Shown piece after piece: positions 48,296-57,133 of a stretch of 64,000 bases of DNA. Position 1 is the stretch's first letter. Every line of letters starts with the position of its first letter. Origin of the DNA: Reclinomonas americana ATCC 50394 (lineage: Eukaryota; Jakobida; Jakobea; Jakobida); contig PS015010.1 of NCBI GenBank assembly GCA_048213135.1, forward strand, positions 1,736,001-1,800,000, in the 5' to 3' direction. The notes under the pieces were generated by a model, which made no database searches, had not been told where the DNA came from, and saw only the letters and a program-made list of their open reading frames with translations. Both the position numbers and the translations under genes were made by a program.

Positions 48296-48392
48296 GGTTT
48301 AGCGTGAGGGATTGAAGCGTATAGCCCGGACCCCGAGGTACGAGGGGGAGGACTTGCAGCGGAAAGCCCGGCCCGGAGGGACACGCCCGGGC
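48296..48392 (+). repeat. GC-rich doubled intergenic element, possible small RNA or REP-like unit
   Basis: Two related blocks lie side by side: GCGTGAGGGATTGAAGCGTATAGCCCGGACCCC (from 48303), and GGAGGACTTGCAGCGGAAAGCCCGGCCCGG (from 48347). A closing GCCCG...CGGGC hairpin runs into eight A residues. Similar 'GAGGGATWGAAGCGGAWAGCCCG' units recur between genes in many Bacteroidota genomes in my recollection. Function unknown. Confidence 0.5.
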
Positions 48393-48729
48393 AAAAAAAA
48401 TCCCACTGCAAATGAATGCAGCAGGATGTGTTTAGGTAAGGGCAGAAGCCGTTATAATATAATAAGACTAATATTCTTTGGTTTGGAGGTAAGCACCATG
48501 TGCATTTCTTAAAAAAAGGGGGCTTGAATGGACATTCGGCCCCGTTTTAAAATCCAATATCCTATGAAAAACCGATGTAAATATAGAACCGTTACGGCGG
48601 TGATTAAAGCGCCAGTAGACCGGGAACAGGTAATAATAGATTAACATGCCCTGCCAGTAGATAACCGTAAAAAGGGTCTGCGGAAATAAGGCCGGATAAG
48701 CTGAAAATCAGTAAATTTACAATCCTCGA

Positions 48730-49473
48730 ATGCAAAAGCCTATAACCTACATACTAGCTGATGATGATGCCGTGTACCGGGAACTGACGGTGCAGCAACT
48801 GCAAATGGTGCCTAACCTGCAGTGCCTGGCCGTTTGCGAGGATGCCGTAAAAGCCCATGCTGCCGTACAGCAGGAATTTCCTGATCTGCTGATACTTGAC
48901 GTGGAAATGCCCGGGCTGAGCGGTATTGAGCTCGCCAAAAGCCTTAAACAATTGCCCCTTATCATATTCATCAGCGCCCATGCCACTTATGCCGCCGAGG
49001 CATTTGATGTGGACGCCATCGATTACCTGGTGAAACCCGTGGCGCCATCGCGACTGATGCGTGCCATAGACAAAGCCCGTATACTGATGGATATGAAGCA
49101 GTCGATACCCGCCCAGGAGGCTTTCCAAACCTCCACAGACGATTCTTTTTTCATTAAGGATAAGAATGCTTTTGTGAAGATTGGCCACAACGATGTGCTG
49201 TATATTGAATCGCTGGGCGACTTCGTGAATATTTTCCTGCAGAACGGGGAAAAGAAGATTGCGCTGGTGAGCCTGAAGAACCTGGAGCAGCAGTTGCCTT
49301 CTGCCCTGTTTATCCGCATTTCCCGCACCCATATGGTAAACCGGCAAAAGATCACCGCCATTGACAGCAATGCCATTCAGCTGGATAAGATACAACTGCA
49401 CATTGGCAAAACATACACCGATACCGTGATGCAGGGCGTACTGGGGAATACCGCCATTAAGCGGTTCATATAA
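48730..49473 (+). CDS. LytTR-family response regulator paired with a TPR histidine kinase
   Basis: 247 residues. Receiver about 6-120 with the acidic pocket ADDD near 11, phosphoacceptor D57 (LLILDVEMPGLSG) and K102 (YLVKPVA). LytTR domain about 145-240 (VLYIESLGDFVNIFLQNGEK, then FIRISRTHMVNRQKI). It is followed after 19 bases by a HisKA-type kinase with periplasmic TPRs, an unusual partner, since LytTR regulators usually go with LytS kinases. Confidence 0.94.
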   Translation: MQKPITYILADDDAVYRELTVQQLQMVPNLQCLAVCEDAVKAHAAVQQEFPDLLILDVEMPGLSGIELAKSLKQLPLIIFISAHATYAAEAFDVDAIDYLVKPVAPSRLMRAIDKARILMDMKQSIPAQEAFQTSTDDSFFIKDKNAFVKIGHNDVLYIESLGDFVNIFLQNGEKKIALVSLKNLEQQLPSALFIRISRTHMVNRQKITAIDSNAIQLDKIQLHIGKTYTDTVMQGVLGNTAIKRFI

Positions 49474-49492
49474 ACCTTTCTAAACCTTGAAA

Positions 49493-51367
49493 ATGCACCA
49501 ACGCATATGGCTTCTTATGCTGGTAATAGCTCCATTACTGGCAACGGCTCAAACACAGCAGGTAGACAGCCTGCTGAAAACCCTCGAAACAGAAAAGGCA
49601 GACAGTAACCTGGCGAAGACCTACCGGAAGATCGCTGAATATTATTCAGACAATAACCCCGGCAAGGCTATTGAGTATTATGAAAGATCGCTGGAAGCAG
49701 CCAAAAGGATAGACCGTAAACTGCTTGTCGCCAATAACTACTACAGCATCGGGTTCGCTTACCTGCTGAAAGGGGATTACGACAAATCGCTGGAGAACTA
49801 CCTGCTGTCGGTACGGGTGTATGAAGAGATGAAGGATACTTTTCGTTTGTCGAATGCGCTGATGTCTATCGGTAACGTATACGTGCAGATCAACAATGGC
49901 CCGAAAACAAGAGAATACTATGCCCGTGCCCAGAAGCTGATAGAAGCCATCAGGGACAGTGCCCAGCTGGGTTCCCTCTTCATGGAACGGGGCGTACAGT
50001 ACGACCAGGCCAAACAGTATGATACCTCCATGTATTTTCACAGGAAAGCGCTGGCCATTGGTGTAGCGCTGAAAGATGACTATTTTATATCCAATGCCCT
50101 GTCCAATATCGCCCTTACTTATAAACACCAGCAAAAGAATGCCGAAGCGCTGGTGGTGCTGGACAGTGTACTGCGGATGTTCACCCGCCTGCAGGTGCCC
50201 GCCGATAACTTTGCGGCTGTATACAACAACATTGCCGCCACCCATGCCCAGGCCGGTAACTATGCCCAGGCCGAGACGGCATTTGCCACCAGTATTAAAT
50301 ACGGGGAAGAGATAGGCGCCGCTTCTATTGTGATGGAGAACTACCGCAATATGGCCGATATGTATGAGCAGATGAAAGATTACCGGCGGGAGAACCTGTA
50401 CCTTAAAAAGTACTACTCCCTTAAAGACAGCCTTTTTACCGCCGATAAAAAGAACCAGCTTACCCAATTGGAAGCCGATTACCACCTGGAACAAAAAAAC
50501 AGCGTGATCGTAAAACAGGAAGCTGAAGTGGAGAAACAACGCAATCAGCGTAACCTGTTCATCATTATCGCCATAGCCGCGGCCCTGGTGCTGAGCACCC
50601 TTGCTATTTTCTATTCCCGCATCCGCAAAAAGAACCAGCTGCTGCAGGAAAAGAATACCGAGATCAACCAGCAAAAAGATGAACTGGCTACGCTTAACCA
50701 TGTTAAGGACCGGCTGTTCAGCATCATCAGCCACGACCTGCGCAACCCGCTGGTGACCCTCCGCTCCTATCTTTCGCTTTCCGACAGCTCCGCTATCCCG
50801 GAGGAGAAGAAACAGGAGTTCAGGACACAGACCATACGGGCCGTATCGCAAACCAGCGACATGCTCGACAACCTGCTGGCCTGGGCCAATATGCAGATCA
50901 AGAATACCGCCGTACCCATTACCCCGGTTGACATTACCGACTGTGTACTGGATGTGGAACACCATGTACAGGCGCAGGCGCAACAAAAACAGGTGGATAT
51001 TGTTAAGAACATGGAACACCTGACCGCCCCCGGCGACCAGAATATCATTTCGATAGCCTTGCGTAACCTGCTTACCAATGCCATCAAGTTCACCGGCCCC
51101 GGGAAAAAAGTATACATTGAGGTGGAGAAACGCGATAACCATATCCACATTTCCGTAAAGGATGAAGGCATTGGGATGTCGCCCGAGCAACTGGATAAAA
51201 TACGGTCCAACCAGGCTTCCAGCACCACTGGTACCGGCGGGGAAAAAGGAAGCGGGCTGGGCATTTTCCTGGTAAGGGAGCTGCTGGAAAAAATTAAGGG
51301 ACAGCTGCTGGTGAACAGTACCGAAGGCGTGGGCAGTACCTTCACCATTCAGTTACCGGCTCTTTAA
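49493..51367 (+). CDS. TPR-containing sensor histidine kinase (HisKA type)
   Basis: 624 residues from ATG 49493; an in-frame TTG two codons earlier is not needed. Signal peptide about 1-19 (MHQRIWLLMLVIAPLLATA). Periplasmic TPR units lie at about 40-320 (AIEYYERSLEAAKRID, SLENYLLSVRVYEEMKD). A membrane helix is at about 352-375 (LFIIIAIAAALVLSTLAIFY). A coiled coil leads to the classical HisKA domain with FSIISHDLRNPLVTLRSY (H414), and the HATPase has LTNAIKFTGPG and GSGLGIFLVRELLE. Co-transcribed with the LytTR regulator at 48730 and most likely its kinase. Confidence 0.94.
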   Translation: MHQRIWLLMLVIAPLLATAQTQQVDSLLKTLETEKADSNLAKTYRKIAEYYSDNNPGKAIEYYERSLEAAKRIDRKLLVANNYYSIGFAYLLKGDYDKSLENYLLSVRVYEEMKDTFRLSNALMSIGNVYVQINNGPKTREYYARAQKLIEAIRDSAQLGSLFMERGVQYDQAKQYDTSMYFHRKALAIGVALKDDYFISNALSNIALTYKHQQKNAEALVVLDSVLRMFTRLQVPADNFAAVYNNIAATHAQAGNYAQAETAFATSIKYGEEIGAASIVMENYRNMADMYEQMKDYRRENLYLKKYYSLKDSLFTADKKNQLTQLEADYHLEQKNSVIVKQEAEVEKQRNQRNLFIIIAIAAALVLSTLAIFYSRIRKKNQLLQEKNTEINQQKDELATLNHVKDRLFSIISHDLRNPLVTLRSYLSLSDSSAIPEEKKQEFRTQTIRAVSQTSDMLDNLLAWANMQIKNTAVPITPVDITDCVLDVEHHVQAQAQQKQVDIVKNMEHLTAPGDQNIISIALRNLLTNAIKFTGPGKKVYIEVEKRDNHIHISVKDEGIGMSPEQLDKIRSNQASSTTGTGGEKGSGLGIFLVRELLEKIKGQLLVNSTEGVGSTFTIQLPAL

Positions 51368-51440
51368 GGCCTGAAAACGAGCAGAAAGACAGTTAACAAA
51401 AAATTATCAGGTAAAATTTCAATGTTTAAACATTAATTAT

Positions 51441-51448
51441 TAGCTTTG
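51441..51448 (+). promoter_or_regulatory. -7 element of the YceI gene
   Basis: TAGCTTTG followed by C, a full consensus match 19 bases before the ATG. The -33 box is not evident. Confidence 0.5.
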
Positions 51449-51467
51449 CATCATAAAACAATCAGAC

Positions 51468-52004
51468 ATGGCAACCAGAAACTGGGTTATTGACCCCTCA
51501 CACAGTGAAATTCAATTCAAGATCAAACACCTGATGATCACTAACGTGACAGGTAGTTTCAACATCTTCAACGCTACTGTTCAGACAGAAGACGAAGATT
51601 TTATGTCGGCTAAGATCAGCTTTACGGCAGATGTGGCCTCTATTGACACGGGCAACGAACAAAGGGACGGTCACCTGCAAAGCGCCGATTTCTTTGACGC
51701 GGCGAAATACCCGCAGTTGAAATTTGAGGCCACCCGTTTTGAGAACGTAGACAATGACGGTTCGTACAACATGTATGGTGACCTTACCATACGCGACGTG
51801 ACCAAAAATATTAAGCTGAGTGTAGAGTTCGGCGGCGTGGTACAGGACGCTTATGGCAACACCAAGGCGGGCTTCACCATCAATGGCAAAATCAACCGCA
51901 AAGATTTTGGTCTTACCTGGAGCGCTGTAACCGAGGCCGGCGGCGTAGTGGTAAGCGATGAGGTAAAACTGATCGCTGAGGTGCAACTGATCGAGCAGCC
52001 TTAA
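51468..52004 (+). CDS. YceI-family protein
   Basis: 178 residues, lipocalin-like barrel: NWVIDPSHSEIQFKIKHLMI at the start, GSFNIFNATV, SIDTGNEQRDGHLQSADFFD near 62, then YGDLTIRDVTKNIKLSVEFG near 105 and FTINGKINRKDFGLTWS near 136. No signal peptide, unlike many YceI proteins, so this member is probably cytoplasmic. The family binds polyisoprenoid-type lipids; the ligand here is not shown. Confidence 0.94.
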   Translation: MATRNWVIDPSHSEIQFKIKHLMITNVTGSFNIFNATVQTEDEDFMSAKISFTADVASIDTGNEQRDGHLQSADFFDAAKYPQLKFEATRFENVDNDGSYNMYGDLTIRDVTKNIKLSVEFGGVVQDAYGNTKAGFTINGKINRKDFGLTWSAVTEAGGVVVSDEVKLIAEVQLIEQP

Positions 52005-52083
52005 TCTTATTAAGCATGAGTTACCAGGCGGAGCAGGAAATGGCTTCGCCTTTTTTTATGGGAAGGAAAGAGTAAAGGAGGTT

Positions 52084-52196
52084 GGAAATAGCGTTGCCAT
52101 TTTTTTTCACCGCAAAGGAACGAAGAACGCGGAGGTTCGCCAAGATGTTTTTTACCGCAGAGAAAATGAGTACGCAGAGGTTTCTAAGAAGGTTTT
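52084..52196 (-). repeat. Two inverted units of the 'TCTGCGTCCTTCGTTTCTTTGCGGTAAA' family
   Basis: On the minus strand two cores are visible, CTCTGCGTACTCATTTTCTCTGCGGTAAA and CTCCGCGTTCTTCGTTCCTTTGCGGTGAAA. The AAATGGCAACGCTATTTCC hairpin remnant follows. It lies at the end of the Cys-rich lipoprotein gene, an arrangement similar to the array at the end of pspC. Confidence 0.75.
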
Positions 52197-52755
52197 ACTT
52201 TTTAATTTCTAATTTCTCCACCACATCCGCCAGCGCCGCGGAAAAGTCTTTCATCTTACCGCTTAGTTGCGAAAGCTGCGTATCAATGTAAAACTGTTTC
52301 AGTTTTTTTCCCTGCGTAATCTCCACATAGAAACCGCAGCCATCGGCACAGTCGGGGCAACCGAAACGTTCGTTGGTATTGTCGGTGGTAAACAATTCAG
52401 AAGGTATTTTGGAAACGATGCTGTTGGCCAGCGCCAGTTTTTTGCTGTCCTTCACCGGCGTATTGCAGGTGGGTGTACCAAAATTATCGCGGAAACTGTC
52501 GGTCGTATCCATGAACAGCGTATTGCTCGTTCCTGTCATATTCAACTGGTACATGGTGGCACAATGACCCCGGCATTTACCGCAATATCTTCCAAAAATG
52601 ATGCGGTCAGCCTGCCCCTGCCCGTCCCTGCCGGCTGAAACAGCTTCATTGGCAGGTGCAGTTACCACGGGATCGGCAGACTGCTTAACAGTAGGCGCAC
52701 AGGCAATAACGGTAATGAGGACGGCTATAAAAAAAAGATCATACCACTTTTTCAT
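52195..52755 (-). CDS. Cysteine-rich predicted lipoprotein, unknown function
   Basis: 186 residues from ATG 52755; the lipoprotein signal MKKWYDLFFIAVLITVIAC gives lipidated Cys19. After a Pro/Ala-rich linker there are two Cys clusters: FGRYCGKCRGHCATMYQL near 65, and RFGCPDCADGCGFYVEITQG near 130. Their C-x-x-C-x-x-x-C pattern could bind metal or form disulfides. I do not recognise a family. The gene ends in repeat sequence. Confidence 0.8.
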   Translation of the reverse strand: MKKWYDLFFIAVLITVIACAPTVKQSADPVVTAPANEAVSAGRDGQGQADRIIFGRYCGKCRGHCATMYQLNMTGTSNTLFMDTTDSFRDNFGTPTCNTPVKDSKKLALANSIVSKIPSELFTTDNTNERFGCPDCADGCGFYVEITQGKKLKQFYIDTQLSQLSGKMKDFSAALADVVEKLEIKK

Positions 52756-52820
52756 GCAGGTTGTTTGGGTATTTGTTGCAATGATCATGCCTTTTATCTT
52801 CCCGGCATAATAAATTTAGT

Positions 52821-53204
52821 TTATTTCGCATCGAACCATACCGGCTGGGCATTGTTCCAGTCTCCGTTATAGTTGATGGTCAGTTCCTCTTCCTTCTCGA
52901 TTTTCCTGACGGTCTTGATAAAAATAGAATCGTCATCAAAATCCATAAAATACTCACAATTACTGCGGTAATTGTGGTTATAGATGGGTATCCAGCCCAG
53001 TGCCATGGCACATTTGTCCTTTTGCTTGCCCCATTCAAAGATATAGTCGTGCAGGAGGGTCCGGTCAAGATGTTCCCTGTCCTTTTGCTCCATCACGATC
53101 ACCGGCGCCACCTCAATAACCGTACCTGCCGGTATCCTTTCCCGGCTGAATACACCCCTGCCCTTTTCGCCTGTGGGACCAATATACAAATAGGACTTCC
53201 TCAT
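52821..53204 (-). CDS. SET-domain protein (putative protein lysine methyltransferase)
   Basis: 127 residues, essentially a bare SET domain. It shows KGRGVFSRERIPAGTVIEVA at about 14-33 (S-adenosylmethionine-binding start), then IPIYNHNYRSNCEYFMDF near 72 with the N-H-x-x-x-x-N/C motif, and EELTINYNGDWN near 105 with the catalytic Tyr. The pre- and post-SET Cys clusters of eukaryotic histone methyltransferases are absent. The target is unknown; ribosomal or DNA-binding proteins are guesses. Divergent from mgtE with 75 bases between starts. Confidence 0.9.
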   Translation of the reverse strand: MRKSYLYIGPTGEKGRGVFSRERIPAGTVIEVAPVIVMEQKDREHLDRTLLHDYIFEWGKQKDKCAMALGWIPIYNHNYRSNCEYFMDFDDDSIFIKTVRKIEKEEELTINYNGDWNNAQPVWFDAK

Positions 53205-53279
53205 AACAATTCATTAATATTAAATGACCTAAATTGCGTTTTCCACAACGAAAATAATACAGAAAAAAGCAATAACACC

Positions 53280-54671
53280 GTGTCACCGGAATTGGACGAC
53301 ATATCGCTGCAGGAACAGTTTGAAGAAGTGATCGCTTCGGAAGACAAACTGCTGATACAGGAGTTCCTGAATCACCAGAACATCAGCGATGTGGCCAACC
53401 TCATCTACGACAACGAGGAATATGAGTGCCAGATCATTTCGCACCTGTCCATACACCGGGCTGCCAGCGTGTTCAAGATCCTGGAACTGCCCACGCAGAA
53501 ACGCATCATTAAGGATCTTCCCGCTTTCAAGACAACAGAACTGCTCAACGAACTGCCTTCGGATGACCGTGTAGCTTTTCTGGAAGAACTCCCCAACAGC
53601 ATTGTACGCGATCTTATTAAAACACTGGACCCCGAAGAACGGAAAGTAACCCTGGAACTGCTCGGCTATCCCGAGAACAGTATGGGCCGGATCATGACGC
53701 CCGACTATGTGTACGTGTATGAAGAAAATACCGTGGCCGAGGTGCTGGACACCGTACGCAAACATGCCCGCAGCAGCGAGACCATTGACGTGATCTATGT
53801 GATCAATAAAAAAGGCGAACTGCTGGATGATATTCGTATCAAGGACTTCATCATTGCCTCCCCTGAAAAAAAAGTAAGCGAGCTGATGGATGGCCGCTTC
53901 ATCGCCCTGAATGTACACGACGACCAGGAAATGGCCAGCGATGTATTTAAAATGAATAACCGCGTGGCGCTTGCCGTTACCGACGATAACGACATCCTGC
54001 TGGGCATCGTGACCATCGATGATATCCTGTGGGTGGCCGAAGAAGAGTTCAGTGAAGACATCCAGAAGATTGGTGGTACCGAAGCGCTGGATGAACCTTA
54101 CCTGGAAATGCCTTTCTGGAAACTGATCAGTAAAAGGGCGCCCTGGCTGGTGATCCTGTTTGTGGGCGAATTGCTTACCGCCAGCGCGATGAGTTTCTTT
54201 GAAGATGAAATTAAAAAAGTACTGGTGCTGAACATGCTGGTTCCGCTCATCATTTCCAGCGGTGGCAACAGCGGCAGCCAGGCGTCCACGCTCATCATCC
54301 AGGCCATGGCCAAGGTAGAGATCACCATCGACGACTGGTGGGCCATCCTGCGCAGGGAGCTGAAAAGCGGGCTGGTACTGGGTGGCATACTCGGCTGTGT
54401 TGGTTTTATGCGCACCTACCTGTGGAGTTATATCGAACCGCATTTATACGGCACGCATACTTTTTTGCTGGGCATGGTCACCATGGTATCGGTGCTGGGT
54501 GTGGTACTGTGGGGTACGCTTGCCGGCTCCATGCTGCCCATTCTCCTCAAAAGACTGAAACTTGACCCTGCCACTTCCTCCGCTCCTTTTGTGGCTACCC
54601 TGGTGGACGTAACGGGCATCATCATCTATTTCTCCGTGGCCTATACTTTCCTGCAGGGGGTGCTGCTGTAA
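53280..54671 (+). CDS. mgtE: Magnesium transporter MgtE
   Basis: 463 residues from GTG 53280, which fits the family length. No in-frame ATG lies in the upstream gap, and the longer open frame runs through the SET gene on the other strand. Cytoplasmic MgtE N domain about 15-120 (ELPSDDRVAFLEELPNSIVR). Tandem CBS domains about 125-255 (ENSMGRIMTPDYVYVYEENT, then DDILLGIVTIDDI). The MgtE membrane domain with five helices is at about 280-460, including PLIISSGGNSGSQASTLIIQ. It takes up Mg2+ down the gradient, gated by intracellular Mg2+ on the N/CBS domains. Confidence 0.95.
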   Translation: MSPELDDISLQEQFEEVIASEDKLLIQEFLNHQNISDVANLIYDNEEYECQIISHLSIHRAASVFKILELPTQKRIIKDLPAFKTTELLNELPSDDRVAFLEELPNSIVRDLIKTLDPEERKVTLELLGYPENSMGRIMTPDYVYVYEENTVAEVLDTVRKHARSSETIDVIYVINKKGELLDDIRIKDFIIASPEKKVSELMDGRFIALNVHDDQEMASDVFKMNNRVALAVTDDNDILLGIVTIDDILWVAEEEFSEDIQKIGGTEALDEPYLEMPFWKLISKRAPWLVILFVGELLTASAMSFFEDEIKKVLVLNMLVPLIISSGGNSGSQASTLIIQAMAKVEITIDDWWAILRRELKSGLVLGGILGCVGFMRTYLWSYIEPHLYGTHTFLLGMVTMVSVLGVVLWGTLAGSMLPILLKRLKLDPATSSAPFVATLVDVTGIIIYFSVAYTFLQGVLL

Positions 54672-54715
54672 GCGCAATCCTGTATGAACGGTTCCCCGTT
54701 TTCCATTTTCACAAG

Positions 54716-54723
54716 TATCTTTA
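54716..54723 (+). promoter_or_regulatory. Likely -7 element of the S9 peptidase gene
   Basis: TATCTTTA is one mismatch from consensus and ends 19 bases before the ATG at 54743. No -33 TTG seen. Confidence 0.4.
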
Positions 54724-54742
54724 GACCTCACAACCACCGCTT

Positions 54743-57133
54743 ATGAGAAAAAACCTGGCAATGCCTGTGCTGCTTATTATGCTCACCTTTACCACACAGG
54801 CGCAGCAACTGGCCCCCCTTACCGTTGATAAGATCATGCGTGATCCCAAATGGATGGGCACTTCGCCTTCCTCCCTGCAATGGAGCTATGACGGGCAATA
54901 CCTTTTCTTCAACTGGAATCCCGACCAGGCACCTGCCGATTCCCTTTACTACATCACCCGCACCAATACCACGCCGCAGAAAGCGACTGTTGAACAAAAA
55001 CAAAACCTGCTGACCGCCAACCGGCTGGAATACAACCTGGCCCGTACGGCTTACGTGTACAGCCGCGACGGCGACATTTATTATACGGAGATCAAAACCG
55101 GTAAGACCAAACGCATTATACAGAGTATCGACTTTGAGAGCAATCCTGTATTCTCTTTCAACGAAACCAAAATCGTATACAACCGCGGGCAGAACCTTTT
55201 TGCCTGGGACATTGCCACTGGCGAAACGCTGCAACTCACCAACATACAGACCGGCGTTAACAACACACCTAAAAAAGAAACACTCAATAACCAGGAACAG
55301 TGGCTGAAGAATGACCAGCTGAATTATTTTGACGTACTGAGATCGCGGAAAGAAAAAAGGGATAAGGGCGAGGCTTATACCAAAAGCCTGCCCAGGAAAA
55401 ATGAACTGCGCAGGATATTCCTCGAAGACAGGAATGTGCAATCCGTAGAGATCAGTCCCGACGGGCGTTTCATCAGCTACCGGCTGGTAAGGCCATCCAG
55501 CGGCAACAAATCCACCATTGTACCCAGCTATGTAACCGAAAGCGGTTTTACCACCGATATTCCCGCCCGTACCAAAGTGGGGGAAGTACAAAGCAGCTCC
55601 GAATTTTTTATCTATGACAGGATACTGGACACCATATGGCCCGTAAAAATGAATACCCTGCCCGGGATAAAAGACCTGCCTGATTATGTGTCAGACTATC
55701 CCAAACAACTGGAAAAAAGAAAAAAGGACAGCGCCGACCGGGCAGTGGATGTGGGCAATACGAGCTGGTCGCCCAAAGGCGGTCACTTTGTACTCGATAT
55801 CTATTCACAGGATAATAAAGACCGCTGGCTGATGCTGTGGGATACCGCCACCCGCAAAATGCAACTGCTCGACCGTCAGCGGGATGAGGCCTGGATTGGC
55901 GGACCGGGCATAAGCAGCTTTGGCAACAGCACCGGCTGGATCAATGAAGACCAGTTCTGGTTCCAGTCTGAAAGCTCTGGCTATTCCCATTTATACAGTT
56001 ACAATGTTGCCAACCGTACCCGCCAGGCACATACGTCCGGCAATTATGAAATACAGTCGGTGCAGCTGAGCAACGATAAAAAATATTTCTACATCACCAC
56101 CAATGAAGTGCATCCGGGAGAAAAGCAATTTTACCGTTTACCCGTTACCGGTAGTACCGCGGAAAGGCTGACAAAAATGACCGGGTCGAACAACGTGACT
56201 TTATCGCCGGACGAAAAGATCATGGCCTTTCTTTATTCCTATTCCAATAAACCCTGGGAACTTTACCTGCAGGAAAATACCGCACCGGGCAAAGCGCCCG
56301 CCGCCGCGGTGCAGGTGACAAATAAATCTCAGAGTGCCGAGTTCGCCTCTTATTCCTGGCGTGACCCGGAAGTAACCAGTTTTACCGCCCGTGACGGCGC
56401 TACCGTATGGGCCCGGGTGTACCAGCCTTCCAACCCTGATCCAAAAAAGCCAGCCGTCATATTTGTGCATGGCGCCGGTTACCTGCAGAATGCGCATAAA
56501 TGGTGGAGTTCCTATTTCAGGGAATACATGTTCCACAACCTGCTGGCCGATAACGGGTATTATGTGATGGACATCGACTACCGCGGCAGCGCCGGTTATG
56601 GCCGCAACTGGAGAACAGGTATCTACCGCCACATGGGAGGAAAAGACCTCACCGATAACGTAGACGCGGCGCAATATCTTTCCAAACGCTTTGGCGTAGA
56701 TCCCACACGCATCGGTGTTTATGGTGGATCCTACGGTGGCTTCATCACACTTATGGCGCAATTCACCACACCGGGCGTATTCGCTGCCGGTGCGGCCCTG
56801 CGGCCTGTTACCGACTGGGCCAACTATAACCATGGCTATACCTCCAACATACTGAACGAACCCTATACCGACAGCCTGGCTTACCGCCGCAGTTCCCCTT
56901 TCTATTTTGCAGCGGGGTTAAAAGATCATCTCCTGATCTGCCACGGTATGGTAGACGTGAACGTTCATTTCCAGGATGCCGTAAAGTTGCAGCAGCGGTT
57001 GATTGAACTGGGGAAAGACAACTGGGAACTGGCTGCCTACCCCATGGAGGACCATGGTTTCGTGGAACCCAGCAGCTGGACAGATGAATACAAACGGATA
57101 TTCAAACTGTTTGAACAGGTACTGAAACGCTGA
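54743..57133 (+). CDS. Dipeptidyl peptidase IV-like S9 serine peptidase, exported
   Basis: 796 residues with a signal peptide (about 1-21, ending TTQA). A beta-propeller N-terminal domain (about 40-540; repeated blades such as QSVEISPDGRFISYRLVRPS) is followed by an alpha/beta-hydrolase domain (about 550-796). That domain has MDIDYRGSAGYGRNWRTGIY, nucleophile elbow GVYGGSYGGF (S663), the acid region ICHGMVDVNVHFQD and MEDHGF with the catalytic His. It releases dipeptides or short peptides in the periplasm. Its stop codon directly abuts the stop of the convergent phosphatase gene. Confidence 0.93.
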   Translation: MRKNLAMPVLLIMLTFTTQAQQLAPLTVDKIMRDPKWMGTSPSSLQWSYDGQYLFFNWNPDQAPADSLYYITRTNTTPQKATVEQKQNLLTANRLEYNLARTAYVYSRDGDIYYTEIKTGKTKRIIQSIDFESNPVFSFNETKIVYNRGQNLFAWDIATGETLQLTNIQTGVNNTPKKETLNNQEQWLKNDQLNYFDVLRSRKEKRDKGEAYTKSLPRKNELRRIFLEDRNVQSVEISPDGRFISYRLVRPSSGNKSTIVPSYVTESGFTTDIPARTKVGEVQSSSEFFIYDRILDTIWPVKMNTLPGIKDLPDYVSDYPKQLEKRKKDSADRAVDVGNTSWSPKGGHFVLDIYSQDNKDRWLMLWDTATRKMQLLDRQRDEAWIGGPGISSFGNSTGWINEDQFWFQSESSGYSHLYSYNVANRTRQAHTSGNYEIQSVQLSNDKKYFYITTNEVHPGEKQFYRLPVTGSTAERLTKMTGSNNVTLSPDEKIMAFLYSYSNKPWELYLQENTAPGKAPAAAVQVTNKSQSAEFASYSWRDPEVTSFTARDGATVWARVYQPSNPDPKKPAVIFVHGAGYLQNAHKWWSSYFREYMFHNLLADNGYYVMDIDYRGSAGYGRNWRTGIYRHMGGKDLTDNVDAAQYLSKRFGVDPTRIGVYGGSYGGFITLMAQFTTPGVFAAGAALRPVTDWANYNHGYTSNILNEPYTDSLAYRRSSPFYFAAGLKDHLLICHGMVDVNVHFQDAVKLQQRLIELGKDNWELAAYPMEDHGFVEPSSWTDEYKRIFKLFEQVLKR

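Larger units (their letters stand above)
48065..48729. other. 665-bp intergenic region carrying two repeat elements
   Basis: No gene that I can defend. It carries an inverted repeat (48171-48235) and a GC-rich doubled element (48296-48392), each listed separately. The remaining 48393-48711 is unremarkable apart from a 26-codon open frame at 48564-48644 with no supporting feature. A -7-like TAAATTTA (48712-48719) precedes the next gene. Confidence 0.6.

Noticed and set aside
48564-48644. 26-codon open frame (MKNRCKYRTV...)
   Set aside because: No promoter or ribosome-binding evidence, no recognisable features and no conserved context that I can judge.
52974-53279. N-terminal extension of MgtE
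   Set aside because: The open frame before GTG 53280 lies antisense to the SET gene and adds sequence unlike the family; length is normal without it.
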